Shown here: positions 24,201 through 31,327 of the stretch, one piece after another | Layout: each line of letters begins with the position of its first letter | Numbering within the stretch: position 1 is the stretch's first letter | Source of the DNA: Azospirillum agricola | Lineage (GTDB): Bacteria; Pseudomonadota; Alphaproteobacteria; Azospirillales; Azospirillaceae | Length of the DNA: 64,000 nt | NCBI RefSeq assembly: GCF_017876095.1 | Contig: NZ_JAGINM010000012.1 | Coordinates: forward strand, 124,001 to 188,000 | Reading direction: 5' to 3' | Notes under the pieces: generated by a model | Told to the model about the DNA's origin: nothing | What the model saw: only the letters and a program-made list of their open reading frames with translations | Databases searched by the model: none | Position numbers and translations under genes: made by a program

Positions 24201-24746
24201 CAGGGCATCGCCCAGATTGGTGTGCGCCTCGGTCATGCCGGGGGCGAGCCGCACCGCGTGCGACAGCGCGGCGATGGCCTGGTCCAACCGGTGCAGCGCC
24301 CGCTCGCTGTTGCCCAGATTGTACCAGGCCTTGGCGTAGTCGGGCCGCAGCGCCAGCGCCGACGCGAACAGCCGCCGGGCCAAGCCGTGCCGGCCCAGCG
24401 CTGCCAGCGTGTTGCCGAGATTGTGACGGGCGGTGGCGCTCTGCGGGTTCAACAGGATCGCGTTGCGGTGGGCCTGGGCCGCCTCGTTGCGTCGGTCGGC
24501 GGCCGTCAGCGCGCTGCCCAGGTTGTCCCAATAGTCGGCAACCCCCTTCTCTCGCTCCAACGCCTGTCCGATCAGCTCGACGGCGACGGCCGGCTGGCCG
24601 ATCTGGAGCGCCAGGACACCCAGCAGATGCAGCGCGTCGGCATGCTGCGGGTCGGTGGTCAGGACGGCGCGGTATCCCTGCTCGGCCTCCATCAAGCGAC
24701 CGGCCTGATGATGGGCCAGGGCCTGTGTCAGGATGCTGTCGCTCAT
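21240..24746 (-). CDS. Two-module TPR glycosyltransferase-like protein
   Basis: An 1168-residue protein built of two TPR + GT9-like units. Unit 1 starts MSDSILTQALAHHQAGRL; unit 2 restarts near residue 645 with LLSDAIDRHRAGRLEEARAGY. Each ends with a LLVW(R/S)EQGVGDEILFASC domain carrying ECDRRLV.LF, VG.GWRSQLVT, PAMSAGELAGALGVPVWR and GVRPWFPSMRL. The sequence is very close to units 1 and 2 of the 12678-18557 protein, but the gene is on the opposite strand. The start at 24746 is placed where the TPR motif begins; a longer frame upstream gives basic, non-TPR sequence and runs under the divergent gene. Confidence 0.87.
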   Translation of the reverse strand: MSDSILTQALAHHQAGRLMEAEQGYRAVLTTDPQHADALHLLGVLALQIGQPAVAVELIGQALEREKGVADYWDNLGSALTAADRRNEAAQAHRNAILLNPQSATARHNLGNTLAALGRHGLARRLFASALALRPDYAKAWYNLGNSERALHRLDQAIAALSHAVRLAPGMTEAHTNLGDALADAGRLGEAVAQHRVAVSQNPDDANAHYNLGAILQQQGAHEGAEIAYREALRRNPLHPAALNNLGSVLKRLGRPDQAEICHRKALDLRPDFAEARHNLGNALQVLGRYKEAEECYEAALAQDPNLATATYNLGRLALLHGDLPRGWAGYERRFAAGEVRPHRRIDRPLWGGEGLRGRRLLVWREQGVGDEILFASCYPDLLAWSGGPVTIECDRRLVPLFTRSFPTATVRAETCTADLTETIEPPDFDLQVPAGSLPFHLRNSLPSFEPQALWLVPDPARLAFWRERLAALGPGLRVGIGWRSQLVTEERRSAYTSLDQWGAILAVPGITFVNLQYGECSAELNAAEACFGVRIHRWSDLDLKDDFEGAAALTANLDLVISPAMSAGELAGALGVPVWRFGGREWTQLGCGVRPWFPSMRLFQPRPGETLEDALGAIARALRAAGGIAADAVRAPKPDTNALLSDAIDRHRAGRLEEARAGYEAVIDAEPGHADALHLLGLIHHQCGQPEEAERLMADALRRMPDFPAAWNHLGLVHESRGRPDAALRSFTRALALRPDFPEALTHLGLRLQTSNRPADAKPLHNRSILLVPDNPAPHTNLGHACESEGCYAEAAIHYRRAVALRPETPDTQNNLATIANLTGRAADRDLHLRRALRLDPDFALAAWNFGLLALANGDITAGWAGYRKRFSARQLQRARRIPRPEWRGEALEGRRLLVWSEQGVGDEILFASCFDALKGLDGPVTVECDRRLVSLFARAFPWVSVRAETVGRDGGETVEPPDCDLQVAAGGLPALFRNRLAAFPQRDAYLAADPARVAFWRERLAALGPGLKVGLGWRSQLVTAQRRNAYTSLEDWEPLLDLPGVVAVNLQYGDCTAELSAVERDGRRLHRWDDLNLKDDFEGVAALMTALDLVISPAMSAGELAGALGVPVWRLGGRDWTQLGSGVRPWFPSMRLIQPAPGEDMAAAVTRAIRALAALSPPSPSA

Positions 24747-24876
24747 CGCCCACCCGCTCCGCCTTGCCCCGGCACCGTCCAACCGGCGCGCTCCCATCCA
24801 AAGGGAGTGCCATGATCGGGCCTGTGCGGTAAAGATGCCACCGATATCATTCCGTTGCCCGCCCGGAGACGCGCCC

Positions 24877-26157
24877 ATGGCCGCATCACGCCTGTCCCTG
24901 CGTGGAAAGAAGGAGCGCACCGGCGGTGCCGTTCCGCCGGCGGCGCGCCTGTCGCGGAACGCCGACGCTCTGGCCGCCGCCGACCGTCACGCCGAGGCCG
25001 AGGCGGCCTATCGCGCGGCGCTGGCCGCCGACCCGACCCAGGCCGGCACCCACAACAACCACGGCAACGCGCTGCGCGCGCTGGGCCGGACGGAGGAGGC
25101 CGTCGCCGCCTACCGCGCCGCGCTGGACCATGGGCTGGACATCGCGCTGGTGCATTACAATCTGGCATCCGCCCTGCGGCAGGCCGGGCGGGCGGCGGAG
25201 GCGGACCGCGCCTATCGCCGGGCGCTGGTCATGCAGCCGGACCATGCCGAGGCCTGGAACAACCACGCCAACCTGCTGCGCGACGAGGAACGGCTGGAGG
25301 CGGCGGCGGTCGGCTACCGGCGCGCCGTGACGCTGCGGCCGGACTGGAACGACGCCCACGACAATTTCGGCTCGGCCCTCTATCTGTTGCACGAGCGCGG
25401 GCGGGTGGAGGAGGCGGCGCGTCTGGCCGGGCTGTGGCGGCGCGAGCATCCCGGCAACGCGGTGGCCCGTCACATCGGGGCCGCCATCGCCGGCGAAGGG
25501 GCGGAACCGCGCGCCCCCGACGCCTATGTGCGCCAGACCTTCGACCTGTTCGCCGGGGAGTTCGACGAGAAGCTCGCCGAACTCGGCTATCGGGCGCCGG
25601 AGCTGCTGGCCCGCGCCGTCGCGGCGGACAGCACATCCGGCAACGGCGCCTCCGGCGACGGCATGCTCGACGTGCTCGACGCCGGATGCGGCACCGGCCT
25701 GTGCGCGGCGGCGCTGCGTCCGCTTGCCCGCCGCCTGACCGGGGTCGACCTGTCCGGCGGCATGCTGGAGCGCGCCCGCGCGCGCGGCCTTTACGACCGC
25801 CTGGAGGAGGCCGAGCTGGTCGCCTTCCTGGAAACCAACCCCGCGGCCTTCGACCTGATCATGGCGGCGGATGTGCTGTGCTACTTCGGCGTTCTGGACG
25901 ATGCGCTGTCCGCCGCGTCGGCGGCGCTGCGCCCCGGCGGCCGGCTCGCCTTCAGCGTGGAAGCGCTGGGGGATGGGGAGGAGCCGCCCCACCGCGTCGC
26001 CACCCATGGACGCTACGCCCACCGCGAGGCCTATCTCCGCGCCGCGCTGGCGGCGGCGGGGCTGGCGGTCGCGTCGCTCGGCCGCGACACGCTGCGCCTG
26101 GAGAGCGGCGTGCCGGTTTCCGGGCTGGTGGTTCTGGCCCGGAAACCGGACGCCTGA
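24877..26157 (+). CDS. TPR-SAM methyltransferase fusion
   Basis: A 426-residue protein. Residues ~20-190 are TPR units (NADALAAADRHAEAEAAYR, HNNHGNALRALGR, HYNLASALRQAGR) and residues ~225-425 are a class I methyltransferase: VLDAGCGTGLCAAAL (SAM motif I), LTGVDLSGGMLERAR, FDLIMAADVLCYFG and LRPGGRLAFSVE. GGAG (24865-24868) sets the ATG at 24877. Surrounded by TPR glycosyltransferases, it may O-methylate a glycan; a protein substrate is equally open. It is convergent with the next TPR gene, ten bases apart. Confidence 0.87.
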   Translation: MAASRLSLRGKKERTGGAVPPAARLSRNADALAAADRHAEAEAAYRAALAADPTQAGTHNNHGNALRALGRTEEAVAAYRAALDHGLDIALVHYNLASALRQAGRAAEADRAYRRALVMQPDHAEAWNNHANLLRDEERLEAAAVGYRRAVTLRPDWNDAHDNFGSALYLLHERGRVEEAARLAGLWRREHPGNAVARHIGAAIAGEGAEPRAPDAYVRQTFDLFAGEFDEKLAELGYRAPELLARAVAADSTSGNGASGDGMLDVLDAGCGTGLCAAALRPLARRLTGVDLSGGMLERARARGLYDRLEEAELVAFLETNPAAFDLIMAADVLCYFGVLDDALSAASAALRPGGRLAFSVEALGDGEEPPHRVATHGRYAHREAYLRAALAAAGLAVASLGRDTLRLESGVPVSGLVVLARKPDA

Positions 26158-26167
26158 CGCGGACCGT

Positions 26168-27703
26168 TCAGGCCTGACCGCCCCGGAAAGCGGTGGAGCC
26201 GTCGAAAGGCCCGTCGGCGCCGTCCGGAAAGGGCAGGCCGAGCCCGTCGTGGGTGCGGTCGTGGATCAGCGCGTGATCCCGGATGGCCGGCCAGACGAAC
26301 CGGCGCAGGAATCCCTGCTCCGGCCGCCGGCTGGTGTCGGCACGGGCGAACCGCTCCGCCAGACCGCGCAGTTCCGGCAGCAGGCCGGCGATCCCACCCC
26401 ACTGGCCGGCCGGGATCAGGTCGGTTTGCAGGACATGGGTGCGCATGATGTGGAAGGGCTGCTCCGACGCGATCCAGGCCTTGACCGCCGCCGCCTCCCC
26501 GGGGCCGACCCGCGAGCCGCAGTCGCGGCAGAGGAAGCGGCGAACCGTCGGATCGTCCGAGGCGAAGAAGCGCCAGTAGGGACCGCTCCGCGCCCCGCTG
26601 CCGGGCGCCATGGCGACCAGTTCGGCGCCGCTGGCCGCCAGTTCGGCAAGGATGGCGGCGGGCGTCGAGTCATCGTGGTAGATCCGGCATATCCAGCCGG
26701 GATAGAGGACCGGAACCAGCCTCGCATTCTCGATCGCCCCTTGCCTGTGCGGCGCGCTGCTTCCCCACAGGCCGAAGACCACGACGTCGCGGGTCCGGGC
26801 CTCGGCGGCGCGCGGTGCCGCTGGCAACTCCGGCAGGGCGGGAGCGTGCGCGACCGCCTGCCGGTTCTTCTCGCGCAGGGCGGCGCCGGCCCAGACGTTC
26901 GCCTCCGCCTCGCGGCCAAGGGCATAGAGGGCTGGAATCAGATTCTCCAGCGCGTCGAGATGGGTCGGGTCGATGCGGACAGCGTGCGACAGGACCGCCA
27001 CCGCCACGTCCGGCCGGCCGGTCTGGCCCAGGGCAATGCCAAGATTCAAGGTCGCCGACAGGAAATCCGGCACCAGCATCAACGCCCGGCGGTAGGGAGC
27101 CAGCGAATCCTCGCGCAGGTCGGCGGCGTAGAGCGCGTTTCCCAGCAGGAAGGCAAGATCCGCGTCAAGCGGCGCCAGTTCGACCGCGCGGAACAGGAAG
27201 GGCAGGGCGAGGGACGCGCGGCCGGCCTCGATCAGCAGCCGGCCTCGCTCGTGCAGCAACGCCGCCAACCGCTCCCGCGCCGCCTCCAGATCCGGAGCCG
27301 CGCGCACCGCCCGGCCGAGCGCCGCGATGGCGCCATCCCCGTCGCCCAGGCCGCGCAGCGCGCTGGCGTGGTCGGTCCAGGCCTCGGCGAAATCCGGCCG
27401 CAGGGCGAGGGCGCGGCGGTAGGCGTCGGCGGCCTCGCCCAACCGCTCCAGCCCGCGCAGCAGGTTGCCCCGGTTGGCGTGGATGTCCTCGGCCTCGGGG
27501 CGGAAGACCAGCGCCCGCGCGATCAAGGGCAGCCCGACCTCCCCCTGTCCGACCTGCCCCGTCAGAACGCCCAGGAAATGCAGGGCGTCCGGCTGGTCGG
27601 GATCCGCGTCCAGGATGCGGGCATAGAGTTCCTGCGCTTCGCCGAGGCGGCCGGCGATGTGGAGGTCGAGAGCGAGCGTCAGGGCTTCGGTGATCGTGGC
27701 CAT
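26168..27703 (-). CDS. TPR protein with uncharacterised sugar-related C-terminal domain
   Basis: A 511-residue protein. The TPR part (~1-290) opens MATITEALTLALDLHIAGRL, the same start signature as two OGT-type genes here. The C-terminal ~200 residues begin RDVVVFGLWGSS and contain YPGWICRIYHDD, YWRFFASDDPTVRRFLCRDCGSR, AAAVKAWIASEQPFHIMRTH and AGQWGG. This resembles a widespread uncharacterised domain in which an RD-x-DSR segment looks like the DXD region of GT-A enzymes; here the second Asp is replaced (RDCGSR), so activity is uncertain. Confidence 0.75.
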   Translation of the reverse strand: MATITEALTLALDLHIAGRLGEAQELYARILDADPDQPDALHFLGVLTGQVGQGEVGLPLIARALVFRPEAEDIHANRGNLLRGLERLGEAADAYRRALALRPDFAEAWTDHASALRGLGDGDGAIAALGRAVRAAPDLEAARERLAALLHERGRLLIEAGRASLALPFLFRAVELAPLDADLAFLLGNALYAADLREDSLAPYRRALMLVPDFLSATLNLGIALGQTGRPDVAVAVLSHAVRIDPTHLDALENLIPALYALGREAEANVWAGAALREKNRQAVAHAPALPELPAAPRAAEARTRDVVVFGLWGSSAPHRQGAIENARLVPVLYPGWICRIYHDDSTPAAILAELAASGAELVAMAPGSGARSGPYWRFFASDDPTVRRFLCRDCGSRVGPGEAAAVKAWIASEQPFHIMRTHVLQTDLIPAGQWGGIAGLLPELRGLAERFARADTSRRPEQGFLRRFVWPAIRDHALIHDRTHDGLGLPFPDGADGPFDGSTAFRGGQA

Positions 27704-27903
27704 GCGAAAGCCTTAAGCACCCAAACGAATCCGCGCAAGCCCGCAGGCGGACCATCCGAATCAGGACGGAGGCGTTGCCCGCCAGAGGCTGATGCTAGGC
27801 CTTTCGGCGCAACCCCGAATAAGGGTAAACGAACCCTTTACAGGCGCCCTTATCCATCATACCTTAACAAACAGGTAATTCCTGACATCGGGTGACACGG
27901 GTC

Positions 27904-28458
27904 ATGAACGTGGCGACCGCCACATCGACGGCTTCATGGCCGTCTTCCTTCATGATGGCCACCGGCGGCGACACCGTCGGAAAAACGGCCGAAGTCCCGA
28001 TTCCCGACCCGATCGGCCAGGTTGCGACCGGTCAGACCGGCAATTCAGGCTCCGAGCCGTTGGTCAACCGCTTCCCGTCGATCGCGTTTTCCTACGATGT
28101 CGATGCGTCGCGCCTGGTCATGCTGTACCGGGATCCCGCGAATGGAAAGACCGTCTCGCAGATTCCGACCGAGGCCGCGCTGAAGCAGTACAAGGAGGCG
28201 CAGGAACAGGAAAGAACCGCCTCCCGCGCCGCGACGCTGCGGGTCACCGTCGGTGGTTCGGACAGCCGGGGCGGCGACGGCGTGTCCCAACGCGACGCCA
28301 ACGCCAAAACGCCCATGACGACGCCTGCGACGGCGGGCGGTTCGGCACCGCCGTCTTCCTCTTCCGGCGCCGCCGTTTCCGTGGCACATTTCTCCCCGGC
28401 CACCACGCGCCCGGCCGCCGCATCGACCGGCGTCGCGCGTGTGAATGTGGTGATCTGA
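27904..28458 (+). CDS. FlaG-like protein
   Basis: A 184-residue protein whose middle carries the FlaG core: RFPSIAFSYDVDASRLVMLYRDPANGKTVSQIPTEAALK, that is a short beta pair plus the D-x-x-x-G-x-x-x-x-Q-I-P motif. FlaG proteins influence filament length and assembly. The N-terminus is low complexity and the C-terminus is Ser/Thr/Ala-rich. ATG at 27904 is preferred; a GTG at 27892 is in frame. It lies 35 bases before a YjfB-like gene, probably in one operon. Confidence 0.7.
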   Translation: MNVATATSTASWPSSFMMATGGDTVGKTAEVPIPDPIGQVATGQTGNSGSEPLVNRFPSIAFSYDVDASRLVMLYRDPANGKTVSQIPTEAALKQYKEAQEQERTASRAATLRVTVGGSDSRGGDGVSQRDANAKTPMTTPATAGGSAPPSSSSGAAVSVAHFSPATTRPAAASTGVARVNVVI

Positions 28459-28492
28459 TCCCTGCCCGGGTCACGCTTCGGGGACTTGCGCC

Positions 28493-28696
28493 ATGAGCCT
28501 GGACATCGCCTCATCCACCGCCGGTGCGGCCATCAGCCTGCGCCAAGCCCAGGGGCAGTTCGATTTCGGCCTGAAGGCGCTGGATCAGGCAGCCCAGCAG
28601 CAGACGGACGCCGTGACCACCTTGCTGGGGGGAACGGAAAGCGGCGGCGGCAACGTCACCGCCACGCGCGGTCAGAACCTGAACATCACGGTCTGA
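28493..28696 (+). CDS. YjfB-like putative motility protein
   Basis: A 67-residue protein with a helical N-terminal two-thirds (ISLRQAQGQFDFGLKALDQAAQQQTDAV) and a short Gly-rich tail ending NLNITV. Length and pattern match the YjfB putative-motility family. It follows the FlaG-like gene and is convergent with the FlgC-like gene. Confidence 0.6.
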   Translation: MSLDIASSTAGAAISLRQAQGQFDFGLKALDQAAQQQTDAVTTLLGGTESGGGNVTATRGQNLNITV

Positions 28697-28724
28697 CGCG
28701 TCACGGCCCGGTCCTGTTTCCGCT

Positions 28725-29132
28725 TCAAACCTTTGAATCGAGGAGCGACTTCAGCATGTCGTCCTGCGTCCGGACGACGGCGATTCCGGCGCCATAGGCG
28801 CGGCTGGCGGCCATCTGGTTCACCCGCTCCCGCACCGGATCGACGTTCGGCGCCGCCACCATGCCGCGTGAGTCGGCGTAATCCGCCTGCGGGTCGTGCT
28901 CCTGGAGATAGGCCGGGGTGATCGGGGTGAAGGTCGCGCGCGTGCCGGGGTTGGTGCCGCTCTGCGCGACACCCAGCGCCTGATAGGCTTGTGGTTTCCC
29001 TTCCGGCACGGTGCCGGCCGCGTCGGGAACGGCGCCCTTGCTGCGCAGATTCGCGACGTTGGAGGCCGAGGCCTCGATCCGTCTGGTCTGGGCAGTCATT
29101 CCGCTGAGCGCGATGCCGAGGGTGGGGACCAT
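28725..29132 (-). CDS. FlgC-like flagellar rod/hook-family protein
   Basis: A 135-residue axial-family protein. The N-terminal rod motif is LGIALSGMTAQTRRIEASASNVANL and the C-terminal motif is MVAAPNVDPVRERVNQMAASRAYGAG, both diagnostic of FlgB/C/F/G/E proteins; the length fits FlgC. It is isolated from any flgB or fliE, so it may be a paralogue with a modified role rather than the main proximal rod protein. Confidence 0.8.
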   Translation of the reverse strand: MVPTLGIALSGMTAQTRRIEASASNVANLRSKGAVPDAAGTVPEGKPQAYQALGVAQSGTNPGTRATFTPITPAYLQEHDPQADYADSRGMVAAPNVDPVRERVNQMAASRAYGAGIAVVRTQDDMLKSLLDSKV

Positions 29133-29270
29133 GGTTCACGGGGCCGGGCTGTTGCACCGCCCGCATCCTACCATGAGACCGATCCGGAGCGAAGCCGACA
29201 CGCCTCGCATTGGCATGCCCCCATCAGGAAGCGGTTGCGGCCGTCGCCCGTTGGGCGTAGTCGGACCGGC

Positions 29271-30107
29271 ATGCCCGACACCGTTCCCCCACCCGTGCCC
29301 GATCCCGACGCAGCTTCGCCCAGCGCTGTCCCACCCGGCGCTGCCCAGGACGCCGGCCTCGCCCTGGTGTTCCTGACCCGCGTTCCGCTTCCCCTGACCG
29401 GACCGCTTGCGGATGGGGCGGCGGCCCGCGCCATGGGGTGGTTTCCGCTGGTCGGCGCCCTGGTCGGCATGACGGGGGGGCTGGTCTTCGCCGTCGCCAC
29501 GCTCGCCCATCTCCCGCCGTTGACGGCGGCCCTGTTGGCCCTGGCGGCAACGGCGTGGCTGACCGGCGGGTTGCACGAGGACGGGGCCGCCGACGTCGCC
29601 GACGGCTTTGGCGGCGGGCGCGACCGGGCGCGCAAGCTGGAAATCATGCGTGACAGCCGGGTCGGCAGCTACGGGGTGCTGGCGCTGGTGTTCTCGGTGG
29701 CCATCCGAGCCTCGGCGCTGGCCGCCCTCGCCGGACCGGCGGGATCCGACGTCGGAAACGCCATCGCGGCGCTGGTCGCGGCCGGCGCCCTGTCGCGGGC
29801 CGGGATGGCGGCCGTCGCCAGCCGTCTGCCGCCGGCCCGCAGCGACGGCCTCGCGGCGGCGCAGGGCCGGCCCACGGCCGCGACCGCCGCGCTGGCCCTG
29901 GCGCTGGGCGGTCTGGCCGCCGTGGCGACGCTGGGCTGGATGGCGCCCGCCGCGATCCTGGCGGCGGGCGGAGCCGGATGGTTGGTCGCGGAGCTGGCCC
30001 GGCGCCAGATCGGCGGGCACACCGGCGACGTGTTCGGGGCGATCCAGCAGGTGGGCGAAGCCGCCGTGCTGCTGACCGTCGCGGCCTGGGCCGCGGCCGT
30101 GGCATGA
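29271..30107 (+). CDS. cobS: Adenosylcobinamide-GDP ribazoletransferase
   Basis: A 278-residue polytopic membrane enzyme that joins adenosylcobinamide-GDP to alpha-ribazole in the last steps of cobalamin synthesis. Diagnostic segments are LTGGLHEDGAADVADGFGGG, LEIMRDSRVGSYG and GGHTGDVFGAIQQVGE, with Ala/Leu-rich transmembrane stretches in between. The ATG at 29271 gives the usual length. It overlaps cobC by ATGA. No cobalamin riboswitch was recognised in the 138 bases upstream. Confidence 0.95.
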   Translation: MPDTVPPPVPDPDAASPSAVPPGAAQDAGLALVFLTRVPLPLTGPLADGAAARAMGWFPLVGALVGMTGGLVFAVATLAHLPPLTAALLALAATAWLTGGLHEDGAADVADGFGGGRDRARKLEIMRDSRVGSYGVLALVFSVAIRASALAALAGPAGSDVGNAIAALVAAGALSRAGMAAVASRLPPARSDGLAAAQGRPTAATAALALALGGLAAVATLGWMAPAAILAAGGAGWLVAELARRQIGGHTGDVFGAIQQVGEAAVLLTVAAWAAAVA

Positions 30108-30703
30108 GCGTCACCCGCTGGTGGCTGATCCGCCACGCCCCCGTCCCCAACCCGCAAGGGGCGATCTGCGGAAGCAGCGATCTGCCCGCCGACACCGGCG
30201 ACCGGACCAGGGCGGTGGCGCTCATGGCCGTTCTGCCCACGCGGGCCGTCTGGCTGACCAGCCCCCTGCGGCGGTCGCGGCAGACCGCGCTGACCTTGCG
30301 TCCGGACCTCCAGGCACACGCCGACCCGGCGCTTGCCGAGCAGGATTTCGGCCGTTGGGAGGGGCTGTCGCACGCGGAGGTCGCTGCCCGCCACCCGGAG
30401 GAAGCCGCCAGCTTCTGGACGGACCCCGCCGGCAACGCGCCGCCCGGCGGCGAGAGCTTCGCGGCGGTGATGGCGCGGGTGGCCGGGTGTCTGGAGCGCT
30501 GGACCGCCGCCCAGTCCGGGTGCGATCTGATCGCGGTGATCCATGGCGGTTCGATCCGCGCGGCGGTGGCGGTGGCGCTGGATCTGACGCCCCAGGCGGC
30601 GCTGCGGCTGCGGGTCGATCACTGGTCGCTGACGCGGCTGGATCACCACGCGGCGGCGGGCGGCGGTTCCTGGTCGGTCGGCGGGGTGAACACCGTGCCT
30701 TGA
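30104..30703 (+). CDS. cobC: Alpha-ribazole phosphatase-type histidine phosphatase
   Basis: A 199-residue histidine phosphatase. The N-terminal LIRHAPV holds the phosphorylated His, SPLRRSRQTA holds the phosphate-binding Arg, and the second His is in IAVIHGGSIR. Coupling to cobS by ATGA supports dephosphorylation of alpha-ribazole phosphate rather than a generic phosphoglycerate-mutase role. Confidence 0.88.
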   Translation: MSVTRWWLIRHAPVPNPQGAICGSSDLPADTGDRTRAVALMAVLPTRAVWLTSPLRRSRQTALTLRPDLQAHADPALAEQDFGRWEGLSHAEVAARHPEEAASFWTDPAGNAPPGGESFAAVMARVAGCLERWTAAQSGCDLIAVIHGGSIRAAVAVALDLTPQAALRLRVDHWSLTRLDHHAAAGGGSWSVGGVNTVP

Positions 30704-30777
30704 ACGCCGGGCCCGGAACCTTTCCGTGGGAGCGGCGTTGACGGAACTCTGTTGGGCTACCGAACGAGAGGCAGAGC

Positions 30778-31293
30778 ATGGTCACCACCCGCACCGGCAC
30801 CGACCGCGAGGCCGCCGAGAAGCTCTGGAGCATGATCAAGGGCACCCGCGTCACCATGATGACGACGCTCGACGACAACGGCCGGCTGAATTCCCGTCCG
30901 ATGGCGACCCTGTCCCACGGCGGTTTCGAGGACGGTACCCTGTGGTTCTTCACCCGCGCCGATTCCGAGAAGGTGTCCGAACTCGACCGCCACTGGCGTG
31001 TCAACCTGGCCTACGCCAACCCTGACAAGGAGGACTACGTCTCGCTGTCCGGCATCGCCGAGGTGGTGCGCGACCGCGACAAGATCCGCTTCCTGTGGCG
31101 CGACATCCTGTCCACCTGGTTCCCGAAAGGGCCGGACGATCCCGAGATCGCCCTGCTGAAGGTCAGCGTCGACCAGGCCGAGTATTGGGACAGCCCGTCG
31201 AGCGCGATGGTCTACGCCTATGGCTACGTGAAGGCCAAGATCACCGGCGAGGCGCCCGATCCGGGCGAGAACGTCAAGATCGCCTTCCAGTAA
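30778..31293 (+). CDS. Pyridoxamine-phosphate-oxidase-fold (general stress protein 26-like) protein
   Basis: A 171-residue split-barrel flavin-binding protein. It starts KLWSMIKGTRVTMMTT, continues LNSRPMATLSHGG and LWFFTRADSEKV, then VNLAYANPDKEDYVSLSGIAEVV and the Trp-rich FPKGPDDPEIALLKV, the pattern of the GSP26/YzzA-like branch of the PPOX superfamily. Such proteins bind FMN, FAD or F420. It lies between cobC and an oppositely oriented TPR gene with no obvious pathway link. Confidence 0.85.
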   Translation: MVTTRTGTDREAAEKLWSMIKGTRVTMMTTLDDNGRLNSRPMATLSHGGFEDGTLWFFTRADSEKVSELDRHWRVNLAYANPDKEDYVSLSGIAEVVRDRDKIRFLWRDILSTWFPKGPDDPEIALLKVSVDQAEYWDSPSSAMVYAYGYVKAKITGEAPDPGENVKIAFQ

Positions 31294-31327
31294 GCGGGCT
31301 AGTAAGCGGGCCAGCAAGCGGAAAGGA

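Noticed and set aside
21531..24815. A 1094-codon open frame opposite the two-module TPR gene
   Set aside because: Composition is shadow-like (HRE, RQPL, PERR runs), with no recognised domain; the minus-strand TPR-GT protein explains the stretch.
27821..27838. Dyad AAGGGT-N6-ACCCTT upstream of the FlaG-like gene
   Set aside because: A six-base stem without a T-run or known motif; it could be an operator but there is nothing to support it.
29133..29270. Cobalamin riboswitch upstream of cobS
   Set aside because: I could not find a B12-box-like sequence or a matching fold in the 138 bases available.
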